DNA of 64,000 nt from Aureimonas sp. Leaf324 (lineage in GTDB: Bacteria; Pseudomonadota; Alphaproteobacteria; Rhizobiales; Rhizobiaceae). Below the pieces are notes generated by a model that saw nothing but the letters and a program-made list of their open reading frames with translations, did not search any database and was not told where the DNA came from. Both the position numbers and the translations under genes were made by a program. Location of the stretch: assembly GCF_001423245.1 (NCBI RefSeq), contig NZ_LMOH01000027.1, forward strand, positions 1 to 64,000, read 5' to 3'. Position 1 is the stretch's first letter. Each line of letters begins with the position of its first letter. Of this stretch, positions 1 to 11,012 are shown piece by piece.

Positions 1-121
1 CGGGCGCTGGGGCAAGGTGGAGGAACTGCAGGGCGCCTGCATCTTCCTCGCCTCCGACGCCTCCGCCTTCGTCAACGGGCAGATCGTCTATGTCGACGGG
101 GGCGTGCTGGCGACGCTCTGA
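1..121 (+). CDS. SDR family oxidoreductase, C-terminal fragment
   Basis: The 5' part lies outside the window. The visible 39 codons, read from base 2, end in TGA at 119-121. They contain the C-terminal hallmarks of classical short-chain dehydrogenases: a GRWG/EEL segment, FLASDASAFVNGQ and the closing VDGG motif. This tail is typical of gluconate 5-dehydrogenase/KDG-reductase-like SDRs, but substrate cannot be assigned from it. The Rossmann and catalytic Tyr-x3-Lys regions are not in view. Confidence 0.8.
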   Translation, partial: GRWGKVEELQGACIFLASDASAFVNGQIVYVDGGVLATL

Positions 122-248
122 GGCGCCGTTCGGCCGGCGCCCGGTGCCGCGTGCGCATGGGGCCGAGCGGTGATACGAGGAGAGCGACGGCGGCCGGGGC
201 GGGGCGATCTCCTGCGTAGGCCGCACACGCTCCTCGAGGACTGCCGCC

Positions 249-1313
249 TTGCCAGACACCCCCCGCATTCCCGTCTTCGACGGCCATAACGACACGCTGC
301 TCCGCCTGATGGAGGACGCGACCGGCGAGGCCGAGCGGTGCTTCTTCGAGGGGGGTGCCGGCGGCCATATCGACATGGCGCTGGCGGCCGAAGGTGGGCT
401 CGTCGGCGGTCTCTTTGCCGTGTTCCCGCCCTCGCACATGGACGCCTCGCTGTCCGATGCGATGCGCGTGCCCCCTTACGCGCTGCCCTTTCCCGAAACG
501 CCGAGCCTTGCCGACGCGCGCGAGACGACGCTGCGGATGATCGCGATCCTCCTGCGCCTCGAGCGCACGTCCGGCGGGCGCTTCACGGTCTGCCGGACGG
601 CCGGCGAGATCGAGGCGGCGATCGGGCGCGGCAACTTCGCCGCCGTCCTCCACATCGAGGGCGCGGAGGCGATCGATGCCGACCTCGACATGCTCGACGT
701 GCTCCATGCCGCCGGCCTGCGCTCGGTCGGCCCCCTGTGGAGCCGGCCGAACGTCTTCGGCGACGGCGTGCCGATGCGCTTCCCCTCTTCGCCCGACACC
801 GGGCCGGGCCTGTCGGAAGCCGGCCGGCGGCTGGTCGAGCGTTGCAACGCGCTGCGCATCCTCGTCGACTGCTCCCATCTCAACGAGAAGGGTTTCGACG
901 ACGTGGCTGCCCTCTCGGACGCGCCGCTGGTCGCCACCCACTGCAACGCCCACGCGGTGACGCCGCACAGCCGCAACCTCACCGACCGGCAGCTCGGCGT
1001 CATCCGCGAGACGGGCGGGCTGGTCGGCCTGAACTTCGCGACCGCGTTTCTCGGCGACGGCGGCATGGACGAGACGATCGGCCTCGACCCGATGCTGCGC
1101 CACCTCGACCACCTCCTGCGGCATCTCGGCGAGGAGGGCGTGGCGCTCGGCTCCGACTTCGACGGGGCGACGATCCCGAGCGCGGTCGGTTCGGCCGCCG
1201 GCCTGCCGCGCCTCCTGGACGCGATGATGGCGGCGGGCTACGGGCGCGAGCTCGTCGAGCGCATCGCCTGGCGCAACTGGCTGTCGGTGCTGCGGCGGAC
1301 CTGGGGCGCCTGA
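249..1313 (+). CDS. Membrane dipeptidase family protein (peptidase M19)
   Basis: 354 residues, normal for the M19 (renal dipeptidase-like) amidohydrolase family, which hydrolyses dipeptides with a binuclear zinc centre. Visible ligand motifs in order are FDGHND (HxD) near residue 12, the bridging Glu in HIEGAE near 138, the DCSHLN and THCNAH histidines near 208 and 230, and GSDFDG near 305. The start is TTG at 249, preceded by GAGGA at 235-239; no ATG gives a better N-terminus. It is convergent with the rhodanese gene, only 6 bp apart. The physiological substrate is unknown; alphaproteobacterial members are often linked to amino-acid or amine catabolism. Confidence 0.9.
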   Translation: MPDTPRIPVFDGHNDTLLRLMEDATGEAERCFFEGGAGGHIDMALAAEGGLVGGLFAVFPPSHMDASLSDAMRVPPYALPFPETPSLADARETTLRMIAILLRLERTSGGRFTVCRTAGEIEAAIGRGNFAAVLHIEGAEAIDADLDMLDVLHAAGLRSVGPLWSRPNVFGDGVPMRFPSSPDTGPGLSEAGRRLVERCNALRILVDCSHLNEKGFDDVAALSDAPLVATHCNAHAVTPHSRNLTDRQLGVIRETGGLVGLNFATAFLGDGGMDETIGLDPMLRHLDHLLRHLGEEGVALGSDFDGATIPSAVGSAAGLPRLLDAMMAAGYGRELVERIAWRNWLSVLRRTWGA

Positions 1314-1319
1314 GCGCCC

Positions 1320-1715
1320 CTACGCCCCGGTCGCGAGGGCGAAGCCCTCGTCGATCCAGCCGGTGATGCCGCCCGCCATGATCTTGACCGGGCGGCCGAG
1401 TTCGGCGAGCCGCAGCGCCCCGCGCGCCGCCCCGTTGCAATGGGGGCCGGCGCAATAGGTGACGAAGAGCGTGTCCGGCGGATAGGCCTCCAGCCGCGAG
1501 CGGACGATCTTGCCATGCGGCAGGTGGATCGCGCCCGGCACGTGCCCGGCTTCGAACTGGGCGGGCCCGCGCACGTCGAGAAGCACGAAGTCGGGCCCGC
1601 GCGACAGGGCGTCGTGGACGTCCCAGCAGTCGGTCTCGAAGCGGAAGGCGGCGGCGAAATGCTCGTGCGCCAGCGCGCTCGGGGCGGCGGGAACGGCGGT
1701 GACGTTGGACGGCAT
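1320..1715 (-). CDS. Rhodanese-like domain protein
   Basis: 131 residues forming a single rhodanese fold: LLDVRGPAQFEAGHVPGA (residues 45-62) is the CH2A-type motif, and the active-site loop begins at Cys88 in TYCAGPHCNGA. A single-domain rhodanese can transfer persulfide sulfur, but its acceptor is unknown. The start at 1715 is preceded by a strong AAGGAGG site; upstream in-frame codons lack one. It is divergent from, and close to, the ftrA-like regulator, an arrangement found in other rhizobial relatives, so that regulator probably controls it (inference). Confidence 0.88.
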   Translation of the reverse strand: MPSNVTAVPAAPSALAHEHFAAAFRFETDCWDVHDALSRGPDFVLLDVRGPAQFEAGHVPGAIHLPHGKIVRSRLEAYPPDTLFVTYCAGPHCNGAARGALRLAELGRPVKIMAGGITGWIDEGFALATGA

Positions 1716-1801
1716 GGAAACCTCCTTCAAGGGGATGCCGCCATATCGCCGCAAGCCGCCGGCGCTTGCCATTGGCAGGGATGACAGAGTACGGGCAGAT
1801 C

Positions 1802-2824
1802 ATGCCAAACACCGCCGGCCCCCTCGTCGTCGCACTTCTCTACGATGGTCTCTGCACCTTCGAGTTCGGCATCGTCGCCGAAGTCTTCGGCCTACCCCGT
1901 CCCGAGATGGGGGAGGGCTGGTATCGCTTCGCGAGCGCGGCGGTGGAGGCGGGGCCGCTGCGCGCCCATGGCGGCTTCGCGCTTCAGGCGGACCACGGGA
2001 TCGCTCTCGTGGACGCGGCCGACATCGTCGTCGTGCCGGGCTGGAAGGGGGCAGGGGTCGCGGTGCCGGATGCGCTCGCCGAGCGGCTTCGGGCGGCGCA
2101 CGAGCGGGGCGCGCGGCTCGTCTCGATCTGTTCGGGCGCCTTCGTGCTGGCCGCCACGGGCCTTCTCGACGGCGGGACGGCGACCACCCACTGGCGCTAC
2201 GCGGAGGCCTTGCGCGCGCTTCATCCCAGCATCACGGTGGACGACGCCTCGCTCTACCGCTCGCATGGGCGCATCCACACCTCGGCGGGCAGCGCGGCGG
2301 GCATCGACCTCCTGATCGCGATCGTGCGCGAGGATTTCGGCGATGCCGCCGCCAACTCGGTGGCGCGCCGGCTGGTGATGCCGGCCCATCGCGGCGGCGG
2401 ACAGGCGCAGTTCCTCGAGCGGCCCGTCCCGGCGCCACGCGCGGGCGCCGTCGCACCGCTTCTCGACGCGGTGCGCGCCGACCTCGCTCATCCCTGGACG
2501 GTCGAGCGCATGGCCGATGCCTCCCGCATGAGCCTCCGCACCTTCGCGCGGCGCTTCCAGGAGGCCGTGGGCATGCCGCCCGGCGAATGGCTGGCGGGCG
2601 AGCGGGTGGAAGCGGCCAAGCATCTCCTCGTCGCGCGGCAGCATGGGCTGGAGGAGATCGCGGCCGCCACCGGTTTCGGGACCGCGGACACGATGCGCCA
2701 CCATTTCGCAAGGCGCGTCGGGATCAGCCCGAAAGCCTATCAGGCGCAGTTCGGCACCGGTTCTTTGCCGGCGTCACGCAACGACCGGGGTGGCAGGGAG
2801 CCGTGGGTACGCCTTTCGCGTTGA
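1802..2824 (+). CDS. ftrA: FtrA/GlxA-type transcriptional regulator (DJ-1/PfpI + AraC HTH)
   Basis: 340 residues. The N-terminal half (about 5-190) is a DJ-1/PfpI-like sensing domain with the nucleophile-elbow sequence SICSGAFVLAATGLLDG; the C-terminal third (about 215-325) carries two AraC helix-turn-helix units, with MADASRMSLRTFARRF and IAAATGFGTADTMRHHF. The opening sequence and its divergent rhodanese neighbour match rhizobial FtrA. In-frame TTG (1766) and ATG (1781) starts also exist, but 1802 aligns best with the family N-terminus. The effector and targets are not known; the adjacent rhodanese gene is the obvious candidate target. Confidence 0.85.
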   Translation: MPNTAGPLVVALLYDGLCTFEFGIVAEVFGLPRPEMGEGWYRFASAAVEAGPLRAHGGFALQADHGIALVDAADIVVVPGWKGAGVAVPDALAERLRAAHERGARLVSICSGAFVLAATGLLDGGTATTHWRYAEALRALHPSITVDDASLYRSHGRIHTSAGSAAGIDLLIAIVREDFGDAAANSVARRLVMPAHRGGGQAQFLERPVPAPRAGAVAPLLDAVRADLAHPWTVERMADASRMSLRTFARRFQEAVGMPPGEWLAGERVEAAKHLLVARQHGLEEIAAATGFGTADTMRHHFARRVGISPKAYQAQFGTGSLPASRNDRGGREPWVRLSR

Positions 2825-2849
2825 ACCGGACGACGCCGGGAGACACGAC

Positions 2850-3290
2850 ATGGACGACCCTCACAACCTCCAACGGTTTCTGGACGCGCAGGCGCCTGTC
2901 ATCCATACGGTCGAGAACGAGTTGCGTGACGGGCGGAAACGCAGCCACTGGATGTGGTTCGTGTTTCCGCAAGTTGCGGGCCTCGGCCGCAGCCCGACCG
3001 CCCGGCACTATGCCATTCGATCGCTCGCCGAGGCGGAAGCGTTCCTCGCCCATCCCGTTCTCGGGCCCCGCCTCCGGCAATGCACGGACCTCGCGAACCG
3101 GCACCGCGGCCGCTCGGCCCTAAGCGTCTTCGGTCCGCCCGACGACCTGAAGTTCCACTCCAGCATGACGCTGTTCGCCCGCGCGTCGGGCGGCGAGGCG
3201 GTCTTCGCCGAGGCCCTGGCGGGGTTCTTCCGAGGCCGCGAGGACCCGGCGACCATTGCCATCCTCGACGGCCGGGCCGGTCCCGGCTGA
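2850..3290 (+). CDS. DUF1810 family protein
   Basis: 146 residues, the usual size of DUF1810 proteins. Diagnostic stretches are DPHNLQRFLDAQ at the N-terminus, KRSHWMWFVFPQ near residue 31, the RHYAI segment near 52, and KFHSSMTLF near 104. The biochemical role of this family is not established. The start ATG at 2850 lies 25 bp after the ftrA stop with a GGGAGA site upstream, so it may be co-transcribed with ftrA. It is convergent with betA, whose stop is 6 bp away. Confidence 0.85.
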   Translation: MDDPHNLQRFLDAQAPVIHTVENELRDGRKRSHWMWFVFPQVAGLGRSPTARHYAIRSLAEAEAFLAHPVLGPRLRQCTDLANRHRGRSALSVFGPPDDLKFHSSMTLFARASGGEAVFAEALAGFFRGREDPATIAILDGRAGPG

Positions 3291-3296
3291 GGTCCG

Positions 3297-4967
3297 TTAG
3301 AGGGCGGCCTGCGCCGGCATCGGCAGGTAGGCGACGCGCTCGTAGGGCACATCGGCGCGCGGCAGCGCCTCGCGCTCGCGGATGATGTCGGAGGCTTTCT
3401 CCGCGATCATGATCGTCGGCGCGTTGAGGTTGCCGGTGGTGATCGAGGGCATGATGGAGCTGTCGACGACGCGCAGGCGCTCGGTGCCGATCACCCGCGT
3501 CTCGGGGTCCACCACCGCCAGCGGATCGTCGCCCGCGCCCATCCGGCAGGTGCAGGACGGGTGGTAGGCGCTCTCGACATGCTCGGTGACGAAGCGGTCG
3601 ATCTCCTCGTCGCTCTGCACCGCCTCGCCCGGCTGGATCTCGCGCCCGCGATAGCGGTCGAACGAGGGCTGCGCGAAGATCTCGCGCGTCAGGCGCACGC
3701 AGGCGCGCATCTCCGCCCAGTCGTCGGGGTGGCTCATGTAGTTGAAGAGGATGCGCGGCGGCGCCGCCGGATCGGCCGAGGCGAGGCGCACGTGCCCGCG
3801 CGACTTCGAGCGCATCGGCCCGACATGCGCCTGGAACCCGTGCTCGGAGGCGAGGCCCCGCCCGTCATAGGTCACGGCGAGCGGCAGGAAGTGATACTGG
3901 ATGTCGGCATGCTCGACGTCGGGCCGCGAGCGGATGAAGCCGCAGCTCTCGAAATGGTTGGTCGCGCCGAGGCCCCGCTTGGTGAAGAGCCAGCGCGCGC
4001 CGATCGAGCCCTTGGCAAAGGGCGACATGGCGGAGAAGAGCGTGATCGGCTCGCGGCAGGCGACCTGGAAGTAGAATTCGAGGTGGTCCTGCAGGTTCTC
4101 GCCGACGCCGCGCCGGTCGGCGACGACCGCAATGCCGTGGCTCTTCAGCTCGGCGCCGGGTCCGACGCCGGAGAGCTTCAGGAGCTTCGGGCTGTTGATC
4201 GACCCGGCGGCAAGAATGACCTCGCGGCGTGCCAGCGCCTGGCGCGCCACATCGCCGACACGGAAGGCGACGCCGGACGCCGTGCGCCCGTCGAAGAGGA
4301 CGCGCTCGACGAGCGCGTGGGTGACGACCTTGAGGTTCGACCGCCCGAGCGCGGGCTTCAGGTAGGCGTTGGCGGTGGACCAGCGGCGGCCGTTGTGGAC
4401 GGTCATGTCCATCCGGCCGAAGCCTTCCTGCGTCGCGCCGTTGATGTCCTCGTTCAGCGCGTGGCCGGCTTCGCCCGCCGCCCTGACGAACGCGTCGTAG
4501 AGCGGGTTGGCGAGCGTGCCGTAGGTCGTGTGGAGCGCGCCCTCGCCGCCGCGATAGGGGTCGCCCCCCGCGCGCCGGTTCTCGGCGCGGCGGAAATAGG
4601 GAAGGACGTCCGGGTAGCCCCAGCCGGTCGCGCCTTGGGCTTCCCAGCGGTCGAAGTCGGCCGGCGCGCCGCGCACGTAGACCATGCCGTTGATCGAGGA
4701 CGAGCCGCCGAGCACCTTGCCGCGCGGGCAGTTCATCCGGCGGCCGTTGAGATGGGGCTCGGGCTCGGACTCGTAGCCCCAGTTGTATTTCCGCATGTTC
4801 ATCGGGATCGACAGCGCGCTCGGCATCTGGATCAGCACCGAGCGGTCCGATCCGCCGAACTCGAGGACAAGGACGGTGCTTTTCCCATCCTCGGTCAGCC
4901 GGTTGGCGAGGACGCAGCCGGCCGAGCCGGCGCCGACGATCACGTAGTCGAACTGTTCGATCTCCAT
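3297..4967 (-). CDS. betA: Choline dehydrogenase
   Basis: 556-residue GMC oxidoreductase that oxidises choline to betaine aldehyde at the inner membrane using FAD. The FAD-binding [13 protein letters not shown] lies near residue 12, the GMC signature [13 protein letters not shown] near 85, and the catalytic region [13 protein letters not shown] with TGNLNAPT near 465-510. The start at 4967 has a GGAG site 9 bp upstream; a longer reading to 5186 would run through the betB coding region and has no family similarity. It begins 16 bp after the betI-betB stop, so the two form one operon that makes glycine betaine from choline. Confidence 0.95.
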   Translation of the reverse strand: MEIEQFDYVIVGAGSAGCVLANRLTEDGKSTVLVLEFGGSDRSVLIQMPSALSIPMNMRKYNWGYESEPEPHLNGRRMNCPRGKVLGGSSSINGMVYVRGAPADFDRWEAQGATGWGYPDVLPYFRRAENRRAGGDPYRGGEGALHTTYGTLANPLYDAFVRAAGEAGHALNEDINGATQEGFGRMDMTVHNGRRWSTANAYLKPALGRSNLKVVTHALVERVLFDGRTASGVAFRVGDVARQALARREVILAAGSINSPKLLKLSGVGPGAELKSHGIAVVADRRGVGENLQDHLEFYFQVACREPITLFSAMSPFAKGSIGARWLFTKRGLGATNHFESCGFIRSRPDVEHADIQYHFLPLAVTYDGRGLASEHGFQAHVGPMRSKSRGHVRLASADPAAPPRILFNYMSHPDDWAEMRACVRLTREIFAQPSFDRYRGREIQPGEAVQSDEEIDRFVTEHVESAYHPSCTCRMGAGDDPLAVVDPETRVIGTERLRVVDSSIMPSITTGNLNAPTIMIAEKASDIIREREALPRADVPYERVAYLPMPAQAAL

Positions 4968-4983
4968 CGCCCCTCGCTCCGGA

Positions 4984-7095
<2,112 letters not shown>

Positions 7096-7130
7096 GCGGG
7101 GGGTCTCCGGCGCAAGCATCGGACGGCAGG

Positions 7131-7154
7131 ATTGATCAATCATTCAATCGAACG
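7131..7154. promoter_or_regulatory. Candidate BetI operator proximal to betIB
   Basis: The palindrome ATTGATCAAT (7131-7140) runs directly into CATTCAATCGAACG, giving clustered TTGA/TCAA half-sites like those in the second site at 7309. It sits 36 bp upstream of the chosen betIB start and overlaps the alternative ATG at 7143, which argues that this stretch is regulatory rather than coding. Assignment to BetI rests on context and resemblance only. Confidence 0.45.
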
Positions 7155-7457
7155 AAAAGCGGTGGAATGCAATCCCCTCGTGCGGGCATCGCGATCCACG
7201 GTCGATGCTGTCGATGCGCTCTTCAATGCCCAGTCACCAGGCGGATAAGATCAGGAAAAGGGCAGGTTGCCTCCTGTCGCGACAGAAACAGATCGAACCC
7301 GAAAAGAATTGAACGGACGTTCAACTGGCGCTTGACAGGTGCGGAAAGCCCGTTCTCAATTCCCGTCATGGTTCGATGGATGGAATGGTCCGCAGGTCCG
7401 TCCATCTGCTATCAACGGTGCCGGGGCATGGGCCCGTCACATCAGGAGAAGACCCCA
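7144..7457. other. Divergent intergenic region between betIB and choX
   Basis: 314 bp without a gene, separating two divergent choline operons. It is less GC-rich than its surroundings and contains the palindrome at 7309-7324 and a plausible choX promoter: TTGACA at 7332-7337 followed, at 17-bp spacing, by a weak -10 CTCAAT at 7355-7360. The leader before choX is about 90 nt. I see no riboswitch-like conserved structure here. Confidence 0.6.
7309..7324. promoter_or_regulatory. Palindromic operator, probable BetI site
   Basis: A perfect inverted repeat, TTGAACG-GA-CGTTCAA, ends 7 bp before the putative -35 of choX and is about 215 bp from the betIB start. BetI operators described in other proteobacteria are built on a similar TTGAACG/CGTTCAA core, so this is the best candidate site for choline-dependent control of both divergent operons. 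Confidence 0.6.
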
Positions 7458-8405
7458 ATGGCGTCATCGCGTTCCCTCGTTCTGACCGGGCTGACCGCTC
7501 TTCTCCTCTGGGCGACCGCGACCCACGCCGCCGATCCGGCCTCGTGCCGCGCGGTGCGCTTTGCCGACGTCGGCTGGACCGACATCACCGCGACCACCGC
7601 CGCCGCCTCCGCGGTCCTCGAGGGGCTCGGCTATCAGCCCCGCACCGACGTTCTCGCCCTGCCGGTCACCTTCGCCTCGCTGAAGAACCGCGACATCGAC
7701 GTCTTCCTCGGCAACTGGATGCCGACCATGGAGGCCGATCTCGCGCCCTACCGCGCGGAGGGCTCGATCGAGATCATCCGCGCCAATCTCGAGGGCGCGA
7801 AATACACGCTTGCCGTTCCGACCTACCTCTTCGACGCCGGGCTGAAATCCTTCGGCGACATCGCCAAGTTCCGCGACCAGCTGGACGGCAAGCTCTACGG
7901 CATCGAGCCCGGCAACGACGGCAACCGCCTGATCCAGGGCATGATCGACAAGGACCAGTTCGGCCTGAAGGGCTTCGAGCTGGTGGAATCCTCCGAGCAG
8001 GGCATGCTGGCCCAGGTCGCGCGCGAGACGCGCTCGAAGAAGCCGATCGTCTTCCTCGGATGGGAGCCGCATCCGATGAACGCCAATTTCCAGCTGTCCT
8101 ACCTCTCGGGCGGCGACGAGGTGTTCGGGCCGAACTACGGCGGGGCGACGATCTACACGCTGACGCGCAAGGGTCTGTCGACCGACTGCCCGAACCTTGG
8201 CAAGCTCTTCGCCAACCTCGTGTTCTCGCTGCCGATGGAGAACGAGATCATGGGCGCGATCCTCGACGGGGGCGAGGCGCCGGAAAAGGCCGCCAAGGCC
8301 TGGCTCGCCGCCCATCCCGACGCTTGGAAGCCGTGGCTGGCCGGCGTCACCACCTTCGACGGGCAGCCGGCCGAGGTGGCGCTCAGCCAGGCGTTCGGCG
8401 GCTGA
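7458..8405 (+). CDS. choX: Choline ABC transporter, periplasmic binding protein
   Basis: 315 residues with a Sec signal peptide cleaved near ATHA-A (about residue 24), then an OpuAC-type substrate-binding domain. The aromatic box that cages the quaternary ammonium group in Sinorhizobium ChoX (Trp43, Trp90, Tyr119, Trp205) is present at Trp40, Trp87, Tyr116 and Trp202, a constant offset of three. This strongly supports choline as ligand. ATG at 7458 follows AGGAGAAG. It heads choXWV. Confidence 0.93.
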   Translation: MASSRSLVLTGLTALLLWATATHAADPASCRAVRFADVGWTDITATTAAASAVLEGLGYQPRTDVLALPVTFASLKNRDIDVFLGNWMPTMEADLAPYRAEGSIEIIRANLEGAKYTLAVPTYLFDAGLKSFGDIAKFRDQLDGKLYGIEPGNDGNRLIQGMIDKDQFGLKGFELVESSEQGMLAQVARETRSKKPIVFLGWEPHPMNANFQLSYLSGGDEVFGPNYGGATIYTLTRKGLSTDCPNLGKLFANLVFSLPMENEIMGAILDGGEAPEKAAKAWLAAHPDAWKPWLAGVTTFDGQPAEVALSQAFGG

Positions 8406-8496
8406 GGGACACCGCACCTCGTGAAACACGGGCGGCGGGTCGATCATCCGCCTCCCGGCTGCCGTCCCCTCCTTCTCGCGCGAACCCCGAGGCCGC

Positions 8497-9357
8497 ATGA
8501 CGCAATGGCTCGTCGACCACAAGATTCCGCTCGGGGCCTGGCTGCGCGCCTTCGTCGACGCGCTCACCACCAACGCGCAAGGGCTGTTCGACGCGATCTC
8601 GGTCAGCCTCGAATTCCTGATCGGCGGATTGACCACCGGCCTTGAGGCGATCCCGCCGCTCCTCTTCATCGCGCTGGTCGCGGCGGGCGCCTATGCCCTG
8701 CATCGGTCGCTGGCGCTCGTCGCCTTCGCCGTCCTCTCGCTGCTTCTCATCATCAACCTCGGCTACTGGGCCGACATGATCCAGACGCTGTCGCTCGTCT
8801 TCTGCGCGACGCTGGCCTGCGTCCTCATCGGCGTGCCGATCGGCATCGCGGCGGCGCACCGCCCCTGGCTCTACCAGGCGCTGCGCCCGCTCCTCGACCT
8901 GATGCAGACGATCCCGACCTTCGTCTACCTCATCCCGACGCTGGTGCTCTTCGGCCTCGGCGTCGTGCCGGGCCTGATCTCGACCGTGATCTTCGCGATC
9001 CCCGCGCCGATCCGCCTGACGCATCTCGGCTTCACCACCGTGCCGGGACCCTTGCGCGAGGCGGCGAGCGCCTTCGGGGCGACCAAGCGCCAGCTCCTCT
9101 TCAAGGTGGAACTTCCCTACGCGCTGCCGACCATCATGGCCGGCATCACCCAGTGCATCATGCTGAGCCTGTCGATGGTGGTGATCGCCGCGCTCGTCGG
9201 CGCCGACGGTCTCGGCAAGCCGGTGGTGCGCGCGCTCAACACGGTCAACATCGCCATGGGCTTCGAGGCGGGACTCTGCATCGTGATCCTCGCGATCCTC
9301 CTCGACCGCATCTGCAAGGCGCCCGCGCGCCGCGCCGCCAGGGGAGCACGGGCATGA
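8497..9357 (+). CDS. choW: Choline ABC transporter permease
   Basis: 286 residues, an inner-membrane permease of the ProW/OpuAB type with about six to seven transmembrane segments and the cytoplasmic EAA-type coupling loop (LREAASAFGATKRQLLFKVELP) that contacts the ATPase. The 91-bp gap after choX holds no gene. Its stop codon overlaps the choV start by four bases (ATGA), indicating translational coupling. The sequence VGADGLGKPVVRALNTVNIAMGF is characteristic of quaternary-amine permeases. Confidence 0.93.
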   Translation: MTQWLVDHKIPLGAWLRAFVDALTTNAQGLFDAISVSLEFLIGGLTTGLEAIPPLLFIALVAAGAYALHRSLALVAFAVLSLLLIINLGYWADMIQTLSLVFCATLACVLIGVPIGIAAAHRPWLYQALRPLLDLMQTIPTFVYLIPTLVLFGLGVVPGLISTVIFAIPAPIRLTHLGFTTVPGPLREAASAFGATKRQLLFKVELPYALPTIMAGITQCIMLSLSMVVIAALVGADGLGKPVVRALNTVNIAMGFEAGLCIVILAILLDRICKAPARRAARGARA

Positions 9358-10550
9358 GCGACACGCTTCCCGCGATCGAGTTCCGCGACGTCGACATCGT
9401 CTTCGGCGACCGGGGCGGCCAGGCCATCGCCATGCTCGACAAGGGCGCGACACGCGACGAGATCCTCAAGGCGACGGGCGCCATCCTCGGCGCGGCGGGC
9501 GTCAACCTGACGATCCAGCCGGGCGAGATCTGCGTCCTCATGGGCCTGTCGGGCTCGGGCAAGTCGACGATCCTGCGCGCCGTCAACCGCCTCAACACGA
9601 TGTCGCGCGGGCGCACGATCGTGCGCCATCGTGGGCGGCCGGTGGATGTCGGGACCTGCGACGAGGCGACGTTGCGCGACCTTCGCACCCACACCGTCTC
9701 CATGGTGTTCCAGCAGTTCGCGCTCCTGCCTTGGCGCACGGTGCGCGAGAACGCCGGGCTCGGGCTGGAACTGCAGGGCATGTCGGCTGCCGAGCGCCGG
9801 CGCATCGTGGACGAGAAGCTCGCCATGGTCGGCCTCACGCAGTGGGCCGACAAGTATGCGCACGAGCTGTCGGGCGGCATGCAGCAGCGCGTCGGCCTCG
9901 CGCGCGCCTTCGCGACCGACGCCGACATCCTCCTGATGGACGAGCCGTTCTCGGCGCTCGACCCGCTGATCCGCACCAAGCTGCAGGACGAACTCCTGGA
10001 ACTCCAGACGTCGATCCGCAAGACGATCCTCTTCGTCAGCCACGATCTCGACGAGGCGATGAAGCTCGGCAACCGCATCGCCATCATGCAGGACGCGCGC
10101 ATCGTGCAGCAGGGCAGCGCGGAGGACATCCTCCTGTCGCCCGCCACCCCTTATGTCGCCGAGTTCGTGCGGCACATGAACCCGCTCAACGTCCTGCGCG
10201 GCTCGGCGCTGATGCGCCCGGCCGGCACGCTGCGGCGCGACGGCGACGCGGTGCTTCTCGACCGCGACGGCGCGATCCGGGTCGAGCTCGACGCCGCCGA
10301 CCGGCCGGCCGGGGTGCGGATCGGCGCTGGTGCCGGCACGCTCGGCCATGCCGACGCGCTGGAGGGCCGCGTCGACCGCCCGTGCGACGTGATCGTGGCG
10401 CCGGCCGACCTCAAGCTGCGCGCGGCGATCGCCCTGAAGCGCCAGACCAACCACCCGATCCTGCTGGTCGACGAACTCGGGCGCCTGGCGGGCCTCTGCG
10501 GCGACGAGGAGATCTATCGCGGCCTCCTCCAGCGCTCCGGCCCGGCCTGA
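9354..10550 (+). CDS. choV: Choline ABC transporter ATP-binding protein
   Basis: 398 residues. It has Walker A GLSGSGKST near residue 64, the signature LSGGMQQR near 172, Walker B ILLMDEPFSALDP near 192, and a switch histidine in VSHDLDEA near 226. The last 130 residues form a regulatory tail in the position where ProV/OpuAA carry CBS domains; here it reads as a weakly conserved CBS-like region. It energises choline uptake by ChoXW. The start is the ATG overlapping the choW stop. Confidence 0.93.
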   Translation: MSDTLPAIEFRDVDIVFGDRGGQAIAMLDKGATRDEILKATGAILGAAGVNLTIQPGEICVLMGLSGSGKSTILRAVNRLNTMSRGRTIVRHRGRPVDVGTCDEATLRDLRTHTVSMVFQQFALLPWRTVRENAGLGLELQGMSAAERRRIVDEKLAMVGLTQWADKYAHELSGGMQQRVGLARAFATDADILLMDEPFSALDPLIRTKLQDELLELQTSIRKTILFVSHDLDEAMKLGNRIAIMQDARIVQQGSAEDILLSPATPYVAEFVRHMNPLNVLRGSALMRPAGTLRRDGDAVLLDRDGAIRVELDAADRPAGVRIGAGAGTLGHADALEGRVDRPCDVIVAPADLKLRAAIALKRQTNHPILLVDELGRLAGLCGDEEIYRGLLQRSGPA

Positions 10551-10566
10551 GACGGGCGGACCCCGG

Positions 10567-10806
10567 TCAATCGAGGCTGGCGCGGCCCTCGACGATCTCG
10601 AGGCGCGCCGCCTCGTGCCGGTCACGCAGCTCCTTGAAGCGCGGCACGGCGTTCATGTCCTCGCCCGATTCGTTGCGCCGGGTGAGCGCCCAGAACTCCT
10701 CGCTCTCGGCGGCGTCGAGGCCGACGAAGACCTCGTGCCCGTCGTCGCCGATCGTCAGGGCGCGCATGCCGCGCAGGAATTCGCGCTCGTCGTCCGAAAT
10801 GTCCAT
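10567..10806 (-). CDS. Small acidic protein, unknown
   Basis: 79 residues, not recognised. It is rich in Asp/Glu (MDISDDEREF at the start, AESEEFW and NESGED in the middle) with no signal peptide, membrane span or cysteine, so it is probably a soluble cytoplasmic protein. The start at 10806 is favoured over 10824 because GGGAG lies 6 bp upstream. Coding-type third-position GC bias supports a real gene. It is convergent with choV (16 bp apart) and divergent from the thiolase gene. No function can be proposed. Confidence 0.6.
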   Translation of the reverse strand: MDISDDEREFLRGMRALTIGDDGHEVFVGLDAAESEEFWALTRRNESGEDMNAVPRFKELRDRHEAARLEIVEGRASLD

Positions 10807-11012
10807 CGCTGTCTCCCGTGTCATCGACGGGTAAAGACGCTGGCGCGCGAAACGTTCGCGTGGCGGCGTCCGTGCGCCGCGATTTTTCGGGCACGCCGTT
10901 CGAACGCCCGGTGCGGCGTCCCGGTTTTGCCGCTGGTGCCGGCCCCGATCGGAGGTATGCTTTCCCCATCGCGCGGGCGGCTTCGCCCGCCGACACGGGA
11001 GGAGACCGCATC

